NCBI GenBank assembly: GCA_905250125.1
Contig: CAJNOL010000076.1
Coordinates: 180,855 to 244,854 of the forward strand
Reading direction: 5' to 3'
Length of the DNA: 64,000 bases
DNA from: Rotaria sordida
Lineage: Eukaryota; Rotifera; Eurotatoria; Philodinida; Philodinidae
Shown one piece after another: positions 26,531 through 39,278 of the stretch. A program made the position numbers and the translations under genes. How positions within the stretch are numbered: position 1 is the first letter of the stretch; every line of letters begins with the position of its first letter. The notes below the pieces were generated by a model. It was given only the letters and a program-made list of their open reading frames with translations, did not search any database and was not told where the DNA came from.

Positions 26531-27873
26531 ATGTATCGATTGAATCGGCAACATTGTTATCTATGTGATCTACCTCGTACACCTTGGGCAATGATTTATG
26601 ATTTTTCTGAAACTGTTTGTCGTGGTTGTGTAAATTATGAAGGTAAATATATTCTATCTTGTTTTTTGTTTTTCATGACAAAAGACGAAAAAAAATTTTT
26701 TTAGGTGCCGATCGTATTGAAACAATCCTTGAAAATGCTCGTATGCTTCGACGTACATCATTAATTGACCGATCAAATAATTATACATCATCAAAAACAC
26801 TTTTACCACTTCCAACATCATTTCTTCCAACAAATGGTATTCATTATCCATATAAATCTTTATCAAATGGACAACAACATCGTATATCAACATCATTTAA
26901 TACTCGTTCATCATATTTATCATCATCATCATCTCCATCAAATGAAGCAACATCAACACAAGAACCTGATGATCTTTCATTACCTGAATTAGTTAAAGAT
27001 AGTTTACGTTTATTAACATCATCAACACCATTTGATATACGTCTTAAACGTGATCCAACTATTCAAGCACGTTTATTCCTTTTTGATTCTCATCAACGAC
27101 ATACATCAACAGGTGGTTCAAATGAATATGAATTACGTATATTTAGTGAATATCCTATTGGTTCAAGTAATGTACATGCTAATATTAATTCATTATATCG
27201 ACAAATGAATGCTGATATTAAACAATCTTCATCAATGGATGATAATCAATCAGTAAAAAATCCTTATAAAGCGCTTGAATATCGAATAAAATCATCAACA
27301 ACATCAACAACAGATGAAACAATAAATAATTGGCATTTATTAAATGATTTACTTCATGAACGTGTACGTTCATTTAAAGAATTACCAAATAAAAATCTTT
27401 TACCTGAAATATATCTTGATCCAAAACAAACAAAATTACCATCTATACGTCAAACAATATCAAAACGTAAATATAATGATATTGATATAAATTCAATTAA
27501 TAAATATCGTTTATCAAAACGTTTACGTACACATCAACAAATTAATGAAACTCCAACAACATCAATACCATTATTAATTCTTCAATGTAGTGATTGTCAT
27601 CAAGCACTTGAAGATACACATTTTGTACAATGTCCATCAATATCTGAACATCGTTATTGTTTTTTATGTTGTAAAAATTTTATTAAAAAACAAACAGGTG
27701 AAAAAGAAATTTATTGTCCAAGTGGTTTAAAATGTCCATTAGTTGGTTCAACAAATGTACCATGGGCATTTATGAGAAGTGAAATTGAAACCATACTTAA
27801 TACACGATCACCAACACCTCCAAAAACAAATTCACCATCAACTTTAACAATTAAACAAGAAACTGAAATTTAA
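26531..27873 (+). CDS. IRF2BPL: Interferon regulatory factor 2-binding protein family (IRF2BP1/2/L) homologue
   Basis: Two exons, 26531-26642 and 26705-27873, with a 62-bp intron (phase 1, gaa g|gt) encode 426 aa. The N-terminal zinc finger of the family is almost intact: residues 8-50 hold [27 protein letters not shown] and then [12 protein letters not shown]. The middle is Ser/Thr-rich and poorly conserved. The C-terminal C3HC4 RING-type finger (about residues 335-395) contains [26 protein letters not shown] and [13 protein letters not shown], then the diagnostic NVPWAFM. In animals these nuclear proteins act as transcriptional corepressors, and the RING has been linked to ubiquitin ligase activity. 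The exact paralogue cannot be set because invertebrates usually carry one gene. It ends in a short charged tail (TIKQETEI). The start was chosen because the finger begins seven residues later. Confidence 0.95.
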
Positions 27874-27971
27874 AAAAAAAACACACTTTGTATTTTTTAT
27901 TTAATACTTTTTGTTTTTTGATTGTTGTGTATATTATATTAAAATGTCTTTTTGCTTTTTTTTGTTTTGTT

Positions 27972-28481
27972 TTATAATCCTTGTTGTTTTAATTCACGAC
28001 GCATTTGAATTAGAGCACAACATGGACAACAGTAAACAGCTAAACAATCACTACATACGGAACCCTATTGAAGAAAATACGTTAAATGTTTTGTTTGACT
28101 TCTTTTTTTTGTTTTATCAATATAGCATACTCGTATTCGAAATAAAGTTCGAATTTTAGTACGTAATGGCCATAAAGTCATTGGCCAACAACATGTTAGT
28201 AAATCTTCATCAGCACGATCATAGATTTTATACATTGTACATGGACAACACCAACATACGAGACAACCTAAAATAATACTAGAATATTTTCATCATGATT
28301 TTTTTTTCACGTACAACTTCCGATATCTTCACAACAATGATGTAATTGTTGTGTCCACCAATTTTCAAATTTCCAAACATCATCACCTGGTTTTGTTTGT
28401 ACTACAACACTAGAAGAGAAATTTTTATTTTTATTTTATTAATTTATTCTAAAATACATACGGTGAAAGTGTAGGAAACAT
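27972..28481 (-). CDS. PLAC8-domain protein, copy 1
   Basis: Four exons in coding order: 28481-28462, 28409-28315, 28267-28131 and 28064-27972 (345 nt, 114 aa). The Cys-rich PLAC8/cornifelin domain shows CCEDIGSCCLVCWCCPCTMYK, then DRADEDLLTCCWP. Next come LRTKIRTLFRIRGSVCSD and the closing CCPCCALIQMRREL. The first exon codes only MFPTLSP. PLAC8 proteins are small membrane-associated Cys-rich proteins; relatives act in cell size control and metal handling in plants and in animal epithelia. No specific role can be given. It is the first of three tandem paralogues with the same intron phases. Confidence 0.9.
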
Positions 28482-29978
28482 TTTTTTCTTTAATGTAGTT
28501 GTTTAAAAATTGGTAAAAAGTACAACAATTCTTTTTACACTTGCTATTGCTGCTATGGAACAAGACAAACACGATTAATTCCATTAGTTATTTATTGATA
28601 ACATTTCAAGCAAGCAAAATTTAAGTATACAATGAGATTTGTTCGAAAGAAGTAAAATTGAAAGTCTATGTTTTTTTTTTTCTTCTATGTCTTAAAATTT
28701 TATTTACGACATATAAATTCATCTGACAAAAAAAAGAGAACTTTTAGATCAATCTAAACAGATTGAAATGCAAAAAAAAATATCATTTGTCATAATAATA
28801 TTTTATTTACTATGGATAGTTTTCTGTACGTATAACAGAATCAAATTATCAATTTAAATGTTTAGTCGAGATTCAATATTTATGTTCGTATAGTAAAAAA
28901 AAATGGCTTGTCAGTGCAGTTCCATTAGAAGTTAAATTGTGGAAATCATATATCCTTTTTTTAGCTTTGTGTTACTCATACAAAGTATGTTAAATATAAA
29001 ATCTTTAAGAGGTAATAATTTCTTTCTAAGAATAATCGGTCGTCAGAGAAGCGATTTGTTTCATCTATTTCTGTATTTCAAACAGAAGTTTTTCTCTTTT
29101 AGTTTTTTATTTGTCTTGTTATTCATTCGTTCTTTTTATTTTCTTTTCGTTTGTTTTTCTTAAACTACCACTGTTTTTATTATTCTAACCATTGATTTAA
29201 CTGACGAAATAATCCTGTTATATACATCTGTGATACCTACAATAGATCTCAACACACTATTATGTATCTCGATATAACCTTAGAAACATTAATATTGATT
29301 ATTCTCGAAAATTACAATTTGATTAGTTCGTACTTTTAGCCTTGGCCATCTAACGATTGTGGTAAATCGAAACATCACAAGCCGTTAGTCGAATTATGTC
29401 AAGGAAAGCATTCGAATATTATCGAATCGTCTAAGTTTTGTTGTTAATACTGTTTAGCACCTTTTTTCATTGCTAAAAAGGAGCCTGATGATGATTGTCT
29501 TTGGTGGCAATGCAGCCATATTCACTAGTCATTGACCTTATTTGCTCAAGTCTATAACCTCGCATTATATCTTGCACTCATTATATTCCATTGTCAAACA
29601 TAAGAACTCCATAAAAACATACAATACAAGAAGACGACTATTATGATAGTTCATTCATTCCATTATTAGTCGTCCATATATATATATATATACATATCCG
29701 TAATTAGCATCAGCAAATATTCGCTTTATTATTATACAAATGATACACATTAAGATAATCATATACATATATAAAATTTAAATAATTTAGTCAATTATTT
29801 TGATCTTTATTTTATTTGGTGACAGATCCAAAACCAGAATTCACTTATATAAGTACATTTTATAAATATCTGTGCTTCATTTCATAAAATCAAAAATTTC
29901 AAAGAAAATAATTAACAATTATACAAATAAATAAATAGAAATAAAAAGAAAAAAAAAACATTATCTATTTAGCATTTT
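28482..29978. other. Spacer between PLAC8 copies 1 and 2
   Basis: AT-rich with no recognised gene. The tract 29340-29620 is less AT-rich and contains a hairpin-like gcaccttttttc..taaaaaggagc at about 29457-29485, but it does not form a tRNA or known RNA. It probably holds the promoter of copy 1 (left end) and the 3' end of copy 2 (right end). Confidence 0.35.
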
Positions 29979-30542
29979 TTACTTAGGAATATTTTGATGA
30001 TCAAGTTCTTTTTCTATTTGCATTGCAGCACATGGATATAAACAACAACATGTTGTATAACAATCTTCTGCTAAACTACCCTAAAAATAAAAAATATAAA
30101 AAATTAAAATTAAATATCCTTTTTTTTTTTCTTTTTTTACTCGAATATGAAAAGCTGCTCGAACTTTTGTACGTAATGCCATTAATGAATATGGATTAAT
30201 ACAACAGGTTAGAAAATATTCACCAGTACGATCATTTAATTTAGCTATATAACATGGACTACAAAAACAAGCAAAAGCCGCTAAAAAAAAAGACACCAAG
30301 CATTATCAATTAAAATTTATCATCTTGAAATATAAAATACACATACATCGTGGACATGGTTTAAATGAACCAAAAAATGTTTGATGCCAACCATTATCAA
30401 ATGTATAAAATTCATTTGAAATACCTGATTGAATAATAATTGGTTGACTAGTATCAAGACTTTTAAAATTTGAAAAAAAAAATAATTTCAAAGAAGTAAA
30501 TACAAAAAACAAAACCAATGAACAAATTTTTTACCTTGTCAT
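29979..30542 (-). CDS. PLAC8-domain protein, copy 2
   Basis: Four exons in coding order: 30542-30535, 30459-30347, 30280-30141 and 30080-29979 (363 nt, 120 aa). Exon 1 is a micro-exon of 8 nt (M-T-S, shared codon). The domain shows WHQTFFGSFKPCPR, then SAFACFCSPCYIAKLNDRTG, YFLTCC, LRTKVRAAFHIRGSLAED and CCCLYPCAAMQIEKEL. It lacks part of the N-terminal Cys cluster seen in copy 1 but keeps the LRTK.R..F.IRG.. core. Phases match copies 1 and 3. Confidence 0.88.
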
Positions 30543-31104
30543 TGATGTATTTTTTTTATTTAATAAATGTTCACTATTGTAAGATTTTCAATTAGTTTTA
30601 CTTTTTGTGAACGTTTATGATTCTTTGAAATTGATCAATGAACATAAAGTAATATTGTTGTCAAGGTAATAACACATATAATTATTTGGTTACTTTAATA
30701 GCACGAGTAGAAATAGTAAAAATGAAAGAAAGAAACGAAAGAAGTAACTGAAGATTGAGAAAGACAAATAATGAACCTATTCTTTTTAGAAACAAAAATC
30801 TTTACATAAATATTGCACTACAAAAAGCAACAATCGTTTTCATTTTGGTCATATTTCATTTATTATTGACAGGAAAAAAACCACTTGCGTTACTATGGAA
30901 AGAATTGAATGGAATGATTACAATGACAGCCAATAAGATCATAGTTTTCATTATTGACTTCAAAAGCAAACAAAATGGAGTATATAGTTGAATTTGTTTC
31001 TTTTTTTTCTTTTATTCATATGTGTATATAATTATACAGACATCTGTAGAAAAAAAAAAAGAGGAAAGTGGAATATTCAAGTGTCAAATATATTTTTAGT
31101 TTTA

Positions 31105-31760
31105 TTAATAATCGCCACTATTATGTTGGTTAAAACGCTCATTTCGGGGATGAGTTTTTCTTGTTTTTGGTGCATCCCATAATCCTTGTGATTCAAGTTC
31201 ATTTGCCATCTGATTTGCTGTACATGCCATGCAAAAATTTGATGCACAATAATCACCACAACAGCCACCCTAGAAATAGATTTAATTTAAATAAATATTC
31301 ACTTTTTTTTTTTTTTTTTTTGTTAACAATGTCTACAAACTTCAATACGTCTTGCTGTTCGTAATTTTGTTCGAAAATATGATAACGAACATGGAAAACA
31401 ACCAAGTATTGCTGATTCTCCTAAACGTTTAGATAATTTGCATCCCATACAACAGGAACAGAAACAAGCAAAACAGCCTAAATTTATAAAACGAAAAAGA
31501 AAAAGACAATAAGACCAATATAAAATTTTTAATAATATAAATTTTTAATCTTACATTGGCCCGTTGGTTTGCAGGAAAATAATTTTGTACGCCATTGATT
31601 TTCAAAATCCCATACATTATGTGGATCATATTGTTGTTTAACAACAGCTGGATGAACGTTTGGATTACTAAATAAGAATAAGATAATAAAAAAAATTAAA
31701 AAACAAAAAAAAAGAAAGAAAAAGAAAACGTTGAAGATATCCTTACTGTCCTCGATTCAT
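31105..31760 (-). CDS. PLAC8-domain protein, copy 3
   Basis: Four exons in coding order: 31760-31747, 31667-31555, 31477-31341 and 31269-31105 (429 nt, 142 aa). The domain contains NVWDFENQWRTKLFSC, then CCFACFCSCCMGCKLSKRLG, FRTKLRTARRIEGGCCGDYC and FCMACTANQMANELE. The C-terminal extension of about 30 polar residues is longer than in copies 1 and 2. The donor of intron 3 is gtttg, a weaker site. Exon 2 is 113 nt, exactly as in copy 2, and exon 3 is 137 nt, exactly as in copy 1. Confidence 0.88.
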
Positions 31761-34700
31761 TTTTTGTTGTTCTTATTTAGTTGTATTTGATTATGCCAAA
31801 ATAAACCCAAAAAAAGAAATGATTGACAAGAGCTTTTTTTAATTGTTTCTTTCTTGTTGCTTCTATCGAATTCGTCCGATAATAATATTGTTCAATATTT
31901 TTATCGATGGCTTTTTTTTCTCTTTCTCTCTGTCTCTCTCTCTCTCTCTCCTCCTTCGCCTTTTTTTTTCTTTTATTTTTCTTACGTTCGATTATAACAA
32001 AAAAAGAAAGTCGTATCCATGTGAATTTAACTGTAAGTATGTGTATTTATCGACGCGAACGACCGATGCATGATTTTTAAAACTTACTTATGCCGAAATA
32101 ATTAAAAACAAAAAATGCAAAAATGCGATTTTATTATATTTTGTATTTCTGATAACATGACAACATACATACATTGTTTTGTTCGTTGTTGTTGTTTTTT
32201 TTTTTTGTAATTAAAATTTGTTCAATTAATAAATAAGTGATTAGCATTTTCCTAAGTCTTCATTTTGAAAGTAGAGTAAATACAATAGATTATGGTAACT
32301 TTATTCACTAATGATATGTGAGAAAAGAAAATTCTTTCGATAAAGTTTTAATCGATAGACAAATAATAAAAAAAAAAAAGAGAATTTTGTTTTTTGAAAA
32401 GATTTTCTTTTGCATTAGATACAAAATACATTTGATCATTTATTTTATGAATCATCTTCTCAATAGAAGTAAAAATAATATATCGAAAGTTGAAATATTA
32501 GTACATTAAAATTAACAATCACATTTATGTTACAATCAATATTGACAAAACGAAAAAAATATTTGATTTTTTTTTTTTGCTAATTGTAAAATTCAAATTT
32601 AATGTTCTGACATTCCTATTGCTAGTAATGAAATCATATAAATTTATTTCTAAGTTCTTCTTTCATGTGTTTGATGTATAAGAAAATTATATTTATTAAG
32701 TGACTAATAAAATTTCAACCGATCGTGCGCAGAAAGAAAAAAAAAGAACTACTAATTAGAACGGTAAAATTCTATCGGGTACCAAAATAATACAATATAA
32801 AATAGATTTTCTTATAGTTCTCTAGGTGTTCATGTGAATAAGTTTATGGCGTAGAAAAAAATTAACAGACCTCTTTGTCAGCCGAGAACTAATAAAAGAA
32901 AATTTTAAATATATGACATATCTGTTTTTCATTATAAATCAAAAGTGAAATTTGTGTTTTACATCTTCTGAACACACGCATACAAAAAAAAGAATCTATA
33001 GAAAGTTTTTTCATACGCAATCGTGTTTAATTTAATTAATAATTTATGTCCAAAAAAAGAAACCGTAAATAGCTAATTCACAAATTTTGAAAAACTATTC
33101 AATCATAGAAGAATAATAATTCTATGGGAAATTAAAGATAGGTCATCCATATTATCTTTTATTATATATATATATATTATTCCTTTTAAATAATCATAAA
33201 ATATATATAAACATAGTAGAATTTATAGTTAAATACATCAGATTAGTTTTCTTTTTTTACTATTCTTTCTTTTGCTGTTGATTGAGTAAATGAAAAGGAA
33301 ATAATAAATAAATTGTAAATATAAGTATCGAATAAAAATTTATTAGCTCTTGCACATTAAAATTTATTACCATAAAAAAAAATTTAAACATTATTAATTA
33401 GCTGTAAATTAAATAAATTAAATTTTTTACTAAGATAACTCAACGATCAATCTTATTTAATATCATACCAATTTTTTCTTGATTAAACACTGAGAATCTT
33501 TACATAAATAATCAATATGTTGCTTATTAACTGATATATAATAGTGTCTTATATTATGCTTCCTTTCGAATATAAGATAATTATCAAAATCATATAAGAT
33601 ATAGTAGTTGCTAATTTGAGATTGACTAGAACCAAAAGAAATAAGTTTTAATCTTTCTGTCATAATGAGTATATTCGCATAGTCTTCAAAAGTACTAGTT
33701 CTTAATGATAGAATCCTAGGCTCTATTAACATGGAAAATATATGAATAGATAATACATCGAAAAAAAAAACAGTAGTATTTCTTATTAAATACAGATGTC
33801 AAGTCAAATAAGTTTGATTAATCCTAATATTAAGTTTTAAATGAAGATAAACAATAATAAATTTTCAATTCAATCGATATCAATTGAACATAAAGAATAT
33901 TTTAAAATCCAATATATATTCCAATGAAATATTCATACTAAAATATGTATAATAATGTAAATACTCTTAGAACATTATTATCGTTTGAAAATCTATGAGA
34001 TATGTTTAAGATATATAAGATACAATATCTTAAAAAGACAATGATATTTCAGAAAAAACCTATTGAATGATATAACATCTAATAATGAATATTTCAGAAG
34101 TGTAATGTTTTCTCATTTAATTACAAGATGTTATGATCGATTAAAGCATCACAAGAAAAACATCGGATTTCTATCATTTTGTAACTTATGATTAAATTTG
34201 TTTTCTATATATTTCGTTAAATTTCAAGATAGATAAATTCATTTAACATAATAAAATCGAATGTTTGTTTTTCTTCATGAACTTTTCTATTGACGTCAAT
34301 CAAAACAGATCAATGGTAAAGAAATTAAAAAAAAACTGAAAAGTATTGTTCGGAACGACGCCCTATCCTGAATTTATACTTTGATGTAATATTCTATTGT
34401 TTTTCCTTCTTTGTAATAACACTACATTTTTAATGAAGTATATTAAATCTATTATGATTATTTATTAATAATCTTTTACGTATTTTCACGAGAAAACATT
34501 GCTTAGTAATAAATCTTTTTTTCATAATAAGTCTTTTTTCATTCGGTAGGTACTATTGAACTTTGAGAAAGTTTAAACTGATTCGTACTGAAGGATCTTT
34601 TTTTTTTTATAAGTTATGATTATTTAATTGAACTTTTTTAAGAAAACGACTTGCTTACTTCTCAGATCACTTTCAAATATCGACTTTCAACTCCAAACTT

Positions 34701-35953
34701 TGTATAAATAAAGCTTTCAATAGAACTAATTCATTATGCAAGTATTAAATTTTAACGTATTTGCTGTTCTGAAATAGCCTACGATTAGAAAGTCAATTAT
34801 ATTAAAAAGAAAAAGAAAAAGAAAGCAAATTTTGTTCTTATAATTATGTCTCATGATTAGAGACGTACATTGGCGATTTTATTTAGATTTTGGTGACCAG
34901 AAAAGAAATTACGAGAAAGAAAACTTGTCCAGATCAATATCAAAACTAAAGTTTATAATTAAATATTCTATCGTTTTAAGTGAATTATCTTATAAATCAT
35001 ATCAATGAGAATATTAATTCAAGAGAGATAGCCGAAAAAAATGTCGAAAGATTTATTTAGATGTAATACGAATAAATTCTGGAATAGTTTTTTGTTTAGA
35101 CTGGAGTCAGAGAAAATAAAATCACCACGACCTTGATCAGATTAGATTTATTAAGATCATGATCGGGAGTGGATACGAAATAAACTTCGTCCCGTACATC
35201 TCTATCAACGATAGAAAATTTGACACTTTCATAATTCAAAACTCATTTCATGACACTAGAAAAAGAAAATCATGAATATTAATCTTTTTAGAGTTTCTCG
35301 AATCTTAACAAGACTTTTCTAATGAAATAAGATTTATCTAAAATATTATTTATCACTTAGCAAGATTTTTTTTATTATTGATGGTTTCAATTATGTCATT
35401 GGCAAAAAAATCAACAAAACTAATGCCACTACGATTGATTCCCTAATTAGTTTTTCATACGTTGTTTTTGGAGAATATGTTGTTATTAAATGTTGTACCA
35501 CATGATTTTTTTTTTGTATACTATTTGATATTTCTATGTTTCAGAAATGTTATTCTTTCTTCTTAGTATACATATGTCTAATTAATAATTTTTGAGTCTG
35601 GAAAATGGGAAAATATATTCCTATTTGTTATTTCCTTTTCAACATTAGATATTTTTTTATTTCTAGGAAATAAAAAAAAAAAAAAATATTACTTTCAATA
35701 TATATTCATTATTAAATGTGAAATAAAATTGTTGATCAATTAAATATCATTTTTTTTTTATGAATATCATTTTGCACAATTATAAATTCTTTTTTTTTTT
35801 TGTTGTTGTCGAAATACTTCTCTTAAGTATAAAAATTTGCAGAAGAAAAACAAAACAAACAACATACATATAAAAAAAAAAAGAAGAAGGACGATTTTTG
35901 TTTTTTGTTTTTATATATACAAATATAAATAAGAGAAATCAAGATGAATTAAT
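31761..35953. other. Long gene-poor AT-rich spacer
   Basis: A (CT)n tract lies at 31918-31952. An 89-codon minus-strand ORF at 33463-33732 (with YYILYDFDNYLIFERKHN) is the only frame with protein-like texture; it has no recognised relatives and no splice partners. The rest is AT-rich with homopolymers, and nothing else could be supported. Confidence 0.35.
33463..33732 (-). CDS. Hypothetical 89-aa ORF
   Basis: An open frame with mixed hydrophobic and charged composition (LSLRTSTFEDYANI, QHIDYLCKDSQCLIKKK). It has no signal peptide, membrane helix or motif that I know. It stands alone in a 4-kb gene-poor stretch, so it may be an exon relic or chance. Confidence 0.2.
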   Translation of the reverse strand: MLIEPRILSLRTSTFEDYANILIMTERLKLISFGSSQSQISNYYILYDFDNYLIFERKHNIRHYYISVNKQHIDYLCKDSQCLIKKKLV

Positions 35954-38900
35954 TCACACAAAAATACCATCATCACGATATCGATCTTCATCGCGATCAT
36001 AATTAACAAATGTTGTATCATCATCACGTCGATAATCAATTGATATTCGATCTCGATAATCATCATTTATATCAAAATGATTATTATCATCATCATCATC
36101 ATTTCTATCTTTAAAATTTTGTTGTTCATTATCATTGATATCATTATAACGATCATGATAATCAATTTCATCAACAACATTCATTTCACGCCATTGTTGA
36201 TCATTATTTGAACTAGTTATACTTGTTTGATCTGTTATTGTTTTTGTTATTGGTGTTGCTGATATTGTTGTTGTTTTTGTTAACATATGATTTTCAACAA
36301 TAAAACTATTATCTCGACTAAGTGTTCTATCAAGTAAATGTTGTCGATTAATATTCATTGAATGTTCATCTTTTAAATTTGGAGAATATTCACGACGTTT
36401 TTCACGATAATTTTCACGTTCACGTAAATCACGTTCAGGTGAATAATTATTACGTTGATTCATTTTCATTGTATGTCTATCAATTAAATAGAATGGTTCT
36501 TGTGTTTTATAAAAATCAAAACTATTTAATTTTGTTGCCGCTTGAAAACTTGAACGACGTTGTACGGTTAATGGATATGGATTTAATTCATCATCATGTT
36601 GTTGTGAATTATTAAATGCTGAAAATAATGGACGATTACGTGTTAATGGTAAAGATTTAATTGTTGCTGTTGCTGATGATCCAGACATATTAGGTGAACC
36701 AAGTAATTGATCAAGATCAGTTTCTTTTAATATATTTTTTCGTGATGATGTTAATTCATCTTCAGTTGAATATATACTTCGTACTGGAGGATTATTACGA
36801 TGTGATGATGATGAATCAGTACCTACTAAATAATCTTTTGAACGATAAGGACGGACAGGATATGCTGTTCCATTGCCATTCTGTTTTAAATGTACTATAA
36901 TAGAATTTAAAAAATCGACGGATTTAATTTTATATATATATATATATGATCAAGAAAATCTTTTGTAAATTTACTAATATGTATATATAGACGATCCGAT
37001 TATGTTATCTTTTATCTATCAAGAAGGTCTTTATCAAAAAAGATTGTCTTTAATAACTGTCAATTTTTGACAAACGATTCAGACAAGAATAAATGAATTA
37101 TCTATCCTTTTTTGCAATAGATGAAACATACAATAATCGTGATATTAATCAATATGAATTATTTATGTATGTATAATTTAATTATAGAATATATATATTT
37201 CAAGATAAATTAATTAAAATAAATATTTTGTATTTTTATATTATTCTTCTAGGAATTTTTTCTTGAATTTTAATTAGAAACAAAAAAACATTTTGCATTT
37301 TCTTTTTTCGTTTGAAATGTAAACAAATCTTTTTTTTTTTTTTTTTATTACCTAAAGGTGGTTTGCCATTAGAATTTGCATATGAATGTGAACTATGATT
37401 TTGATAAGTAAGACCTAAATAGAAAAAAAAAAATTCTTATTTAATTTAATAAAAAAAATTTTCTCACTGTCAAAATTGCCTTTAGTTTTTCGTTTATACA
37501 TATATCGACGAATCTGATGACAACAACAACAAATAATTAATAATGAAATAAGACATGCGCCAATGATACATATTGCCATATATGGTAAATAAAATCGAGT
37601 TTTTTCTACAAGAGATTCAGCTAAATATGATTTTGAAGATTAGAAAAAATGTTTTATTGAAAATTTTTCCTACCTTTAGCTTTTCCAACTGTAATTGAAT
37701 AACTTCTATCGAAATTATCACCAAATTTATTTTTTGTAAATACACGAAAATCATGATGTCGTTCAGGTTTAAGTTCAGGAAGAATAAATGCACAATTACC
37801 TAAGAGAAAAAATAAAATTTTAATATTGATAAAAAAAGAAAAAGATTTTCTTTATTTCTTCTAACCTTTTAATCGTGCATGTTCAGAAAAACTACCATTA
37901 TCTTGTCGTTTAAACATATAGCAAAAAAAATCTTCATCACCTTGATGAAATCCAGCTACACAATTAACTGTTAATGTTGCATTCGCATATGTATAATGGC
38001 ATGATTCAATTGGATCAGGTATACCTATATATAAATATATATAATTTATAATTTATAATTTATAATAATATTTCATAATTACCGCCCATGATAAGATTAA
38101 TATGACATTCACCAAATAAACCTAGTTCGTTTTGTGCACGACAAATAACTTGTCCAAAATCTTCACTATGATCTGGTAGAAATGTTATATAATTTGAAGT
38201 TGTATTTAAATAATAACCTAAATGTGTACGACCATTTGGTAAAAGCCAAGTAAAATTTAATTTAGATGGATTAGCATCATTCATAAAACAAGTTAAATTT
38301 ATTGAACGATGGATACCAGTAAAAAACTGAGGTACATATTGAATTTTATGTGTACATGTTGGACCATCTATAGAATCGAATAAAATAAATATAATATTCT
38401 TGTTTTATCGTTATGTTACGGCTCGGGTTCTTTTTTGCCTACTCTAATGATAGATTGATTTGTTGACATATTAGCACGCGCTCGAATGGCATCCGCCAGA
38501 CGTCCATACATATATGACAAGATTAACAGAAGCTAACTTATACATATATCTTTAGCTAAAAGTTAACCTATTCGATTTGACTGCTGACAAGAAAACATAA
38601 CATTCATTATTTATTCATTCTCAAACAAACATCCTGTTCGACAATGCACTTTCTTAGCATGCAAGAAAACATTCGATTTCCATATAGAGTAAACATGGCT
38701 ACTGCCATTGTTTCAGCTACTTAACCTTACATATATATATATATATTAAATACTTGCTACTTCTATCTTCTCTTTTTTTTTTTTGTTTTTAAATGTCAGC
38801 AATCAAGCAGAGAAACAATTGTATCGACATGATAATTTCTTGTTTGCCCTTTGAGGACCTCCTAATTCTTAAGTATTTTTTTTTTTTAGTCGAATAAAAT

Positions 38901-39241
38901 ATAAAATATAAATGAGCATTAATATATATATACAATAAATGGCTTACTTACAGATATATCTTGTAATTATGATGATATTTTTTTTTATTATATGAAAAAT
39001 ATCCTAGGATAATGATAGTAATCGTTAGAAAGTATGAGTATTTATGATAAAGACTATAGCAAATAAGAGACAAGCATGAAAGGAAAAGAAAGAGGAGAAC
39101 ATCTTCTTCTTCTTTTCTTTCTCAATGTCTCTTGCGAGCACCGGTACCGGAAAGACAGTAAGAGTAAAGCATGACGCATAATCTCTTCTTTTTCTAGTAA
39201 CAGATAGTTCAAAGATGTGATACATATAAACATGCACACAA

Positions 39242-39278
<37 letters not shown>

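Noticed and set aside
27911..28159. Plus-strand 82-codon ORF
   Set aside because: Antisense to the last two exons of PLAC8 copy 1, which has a complete spliced model.
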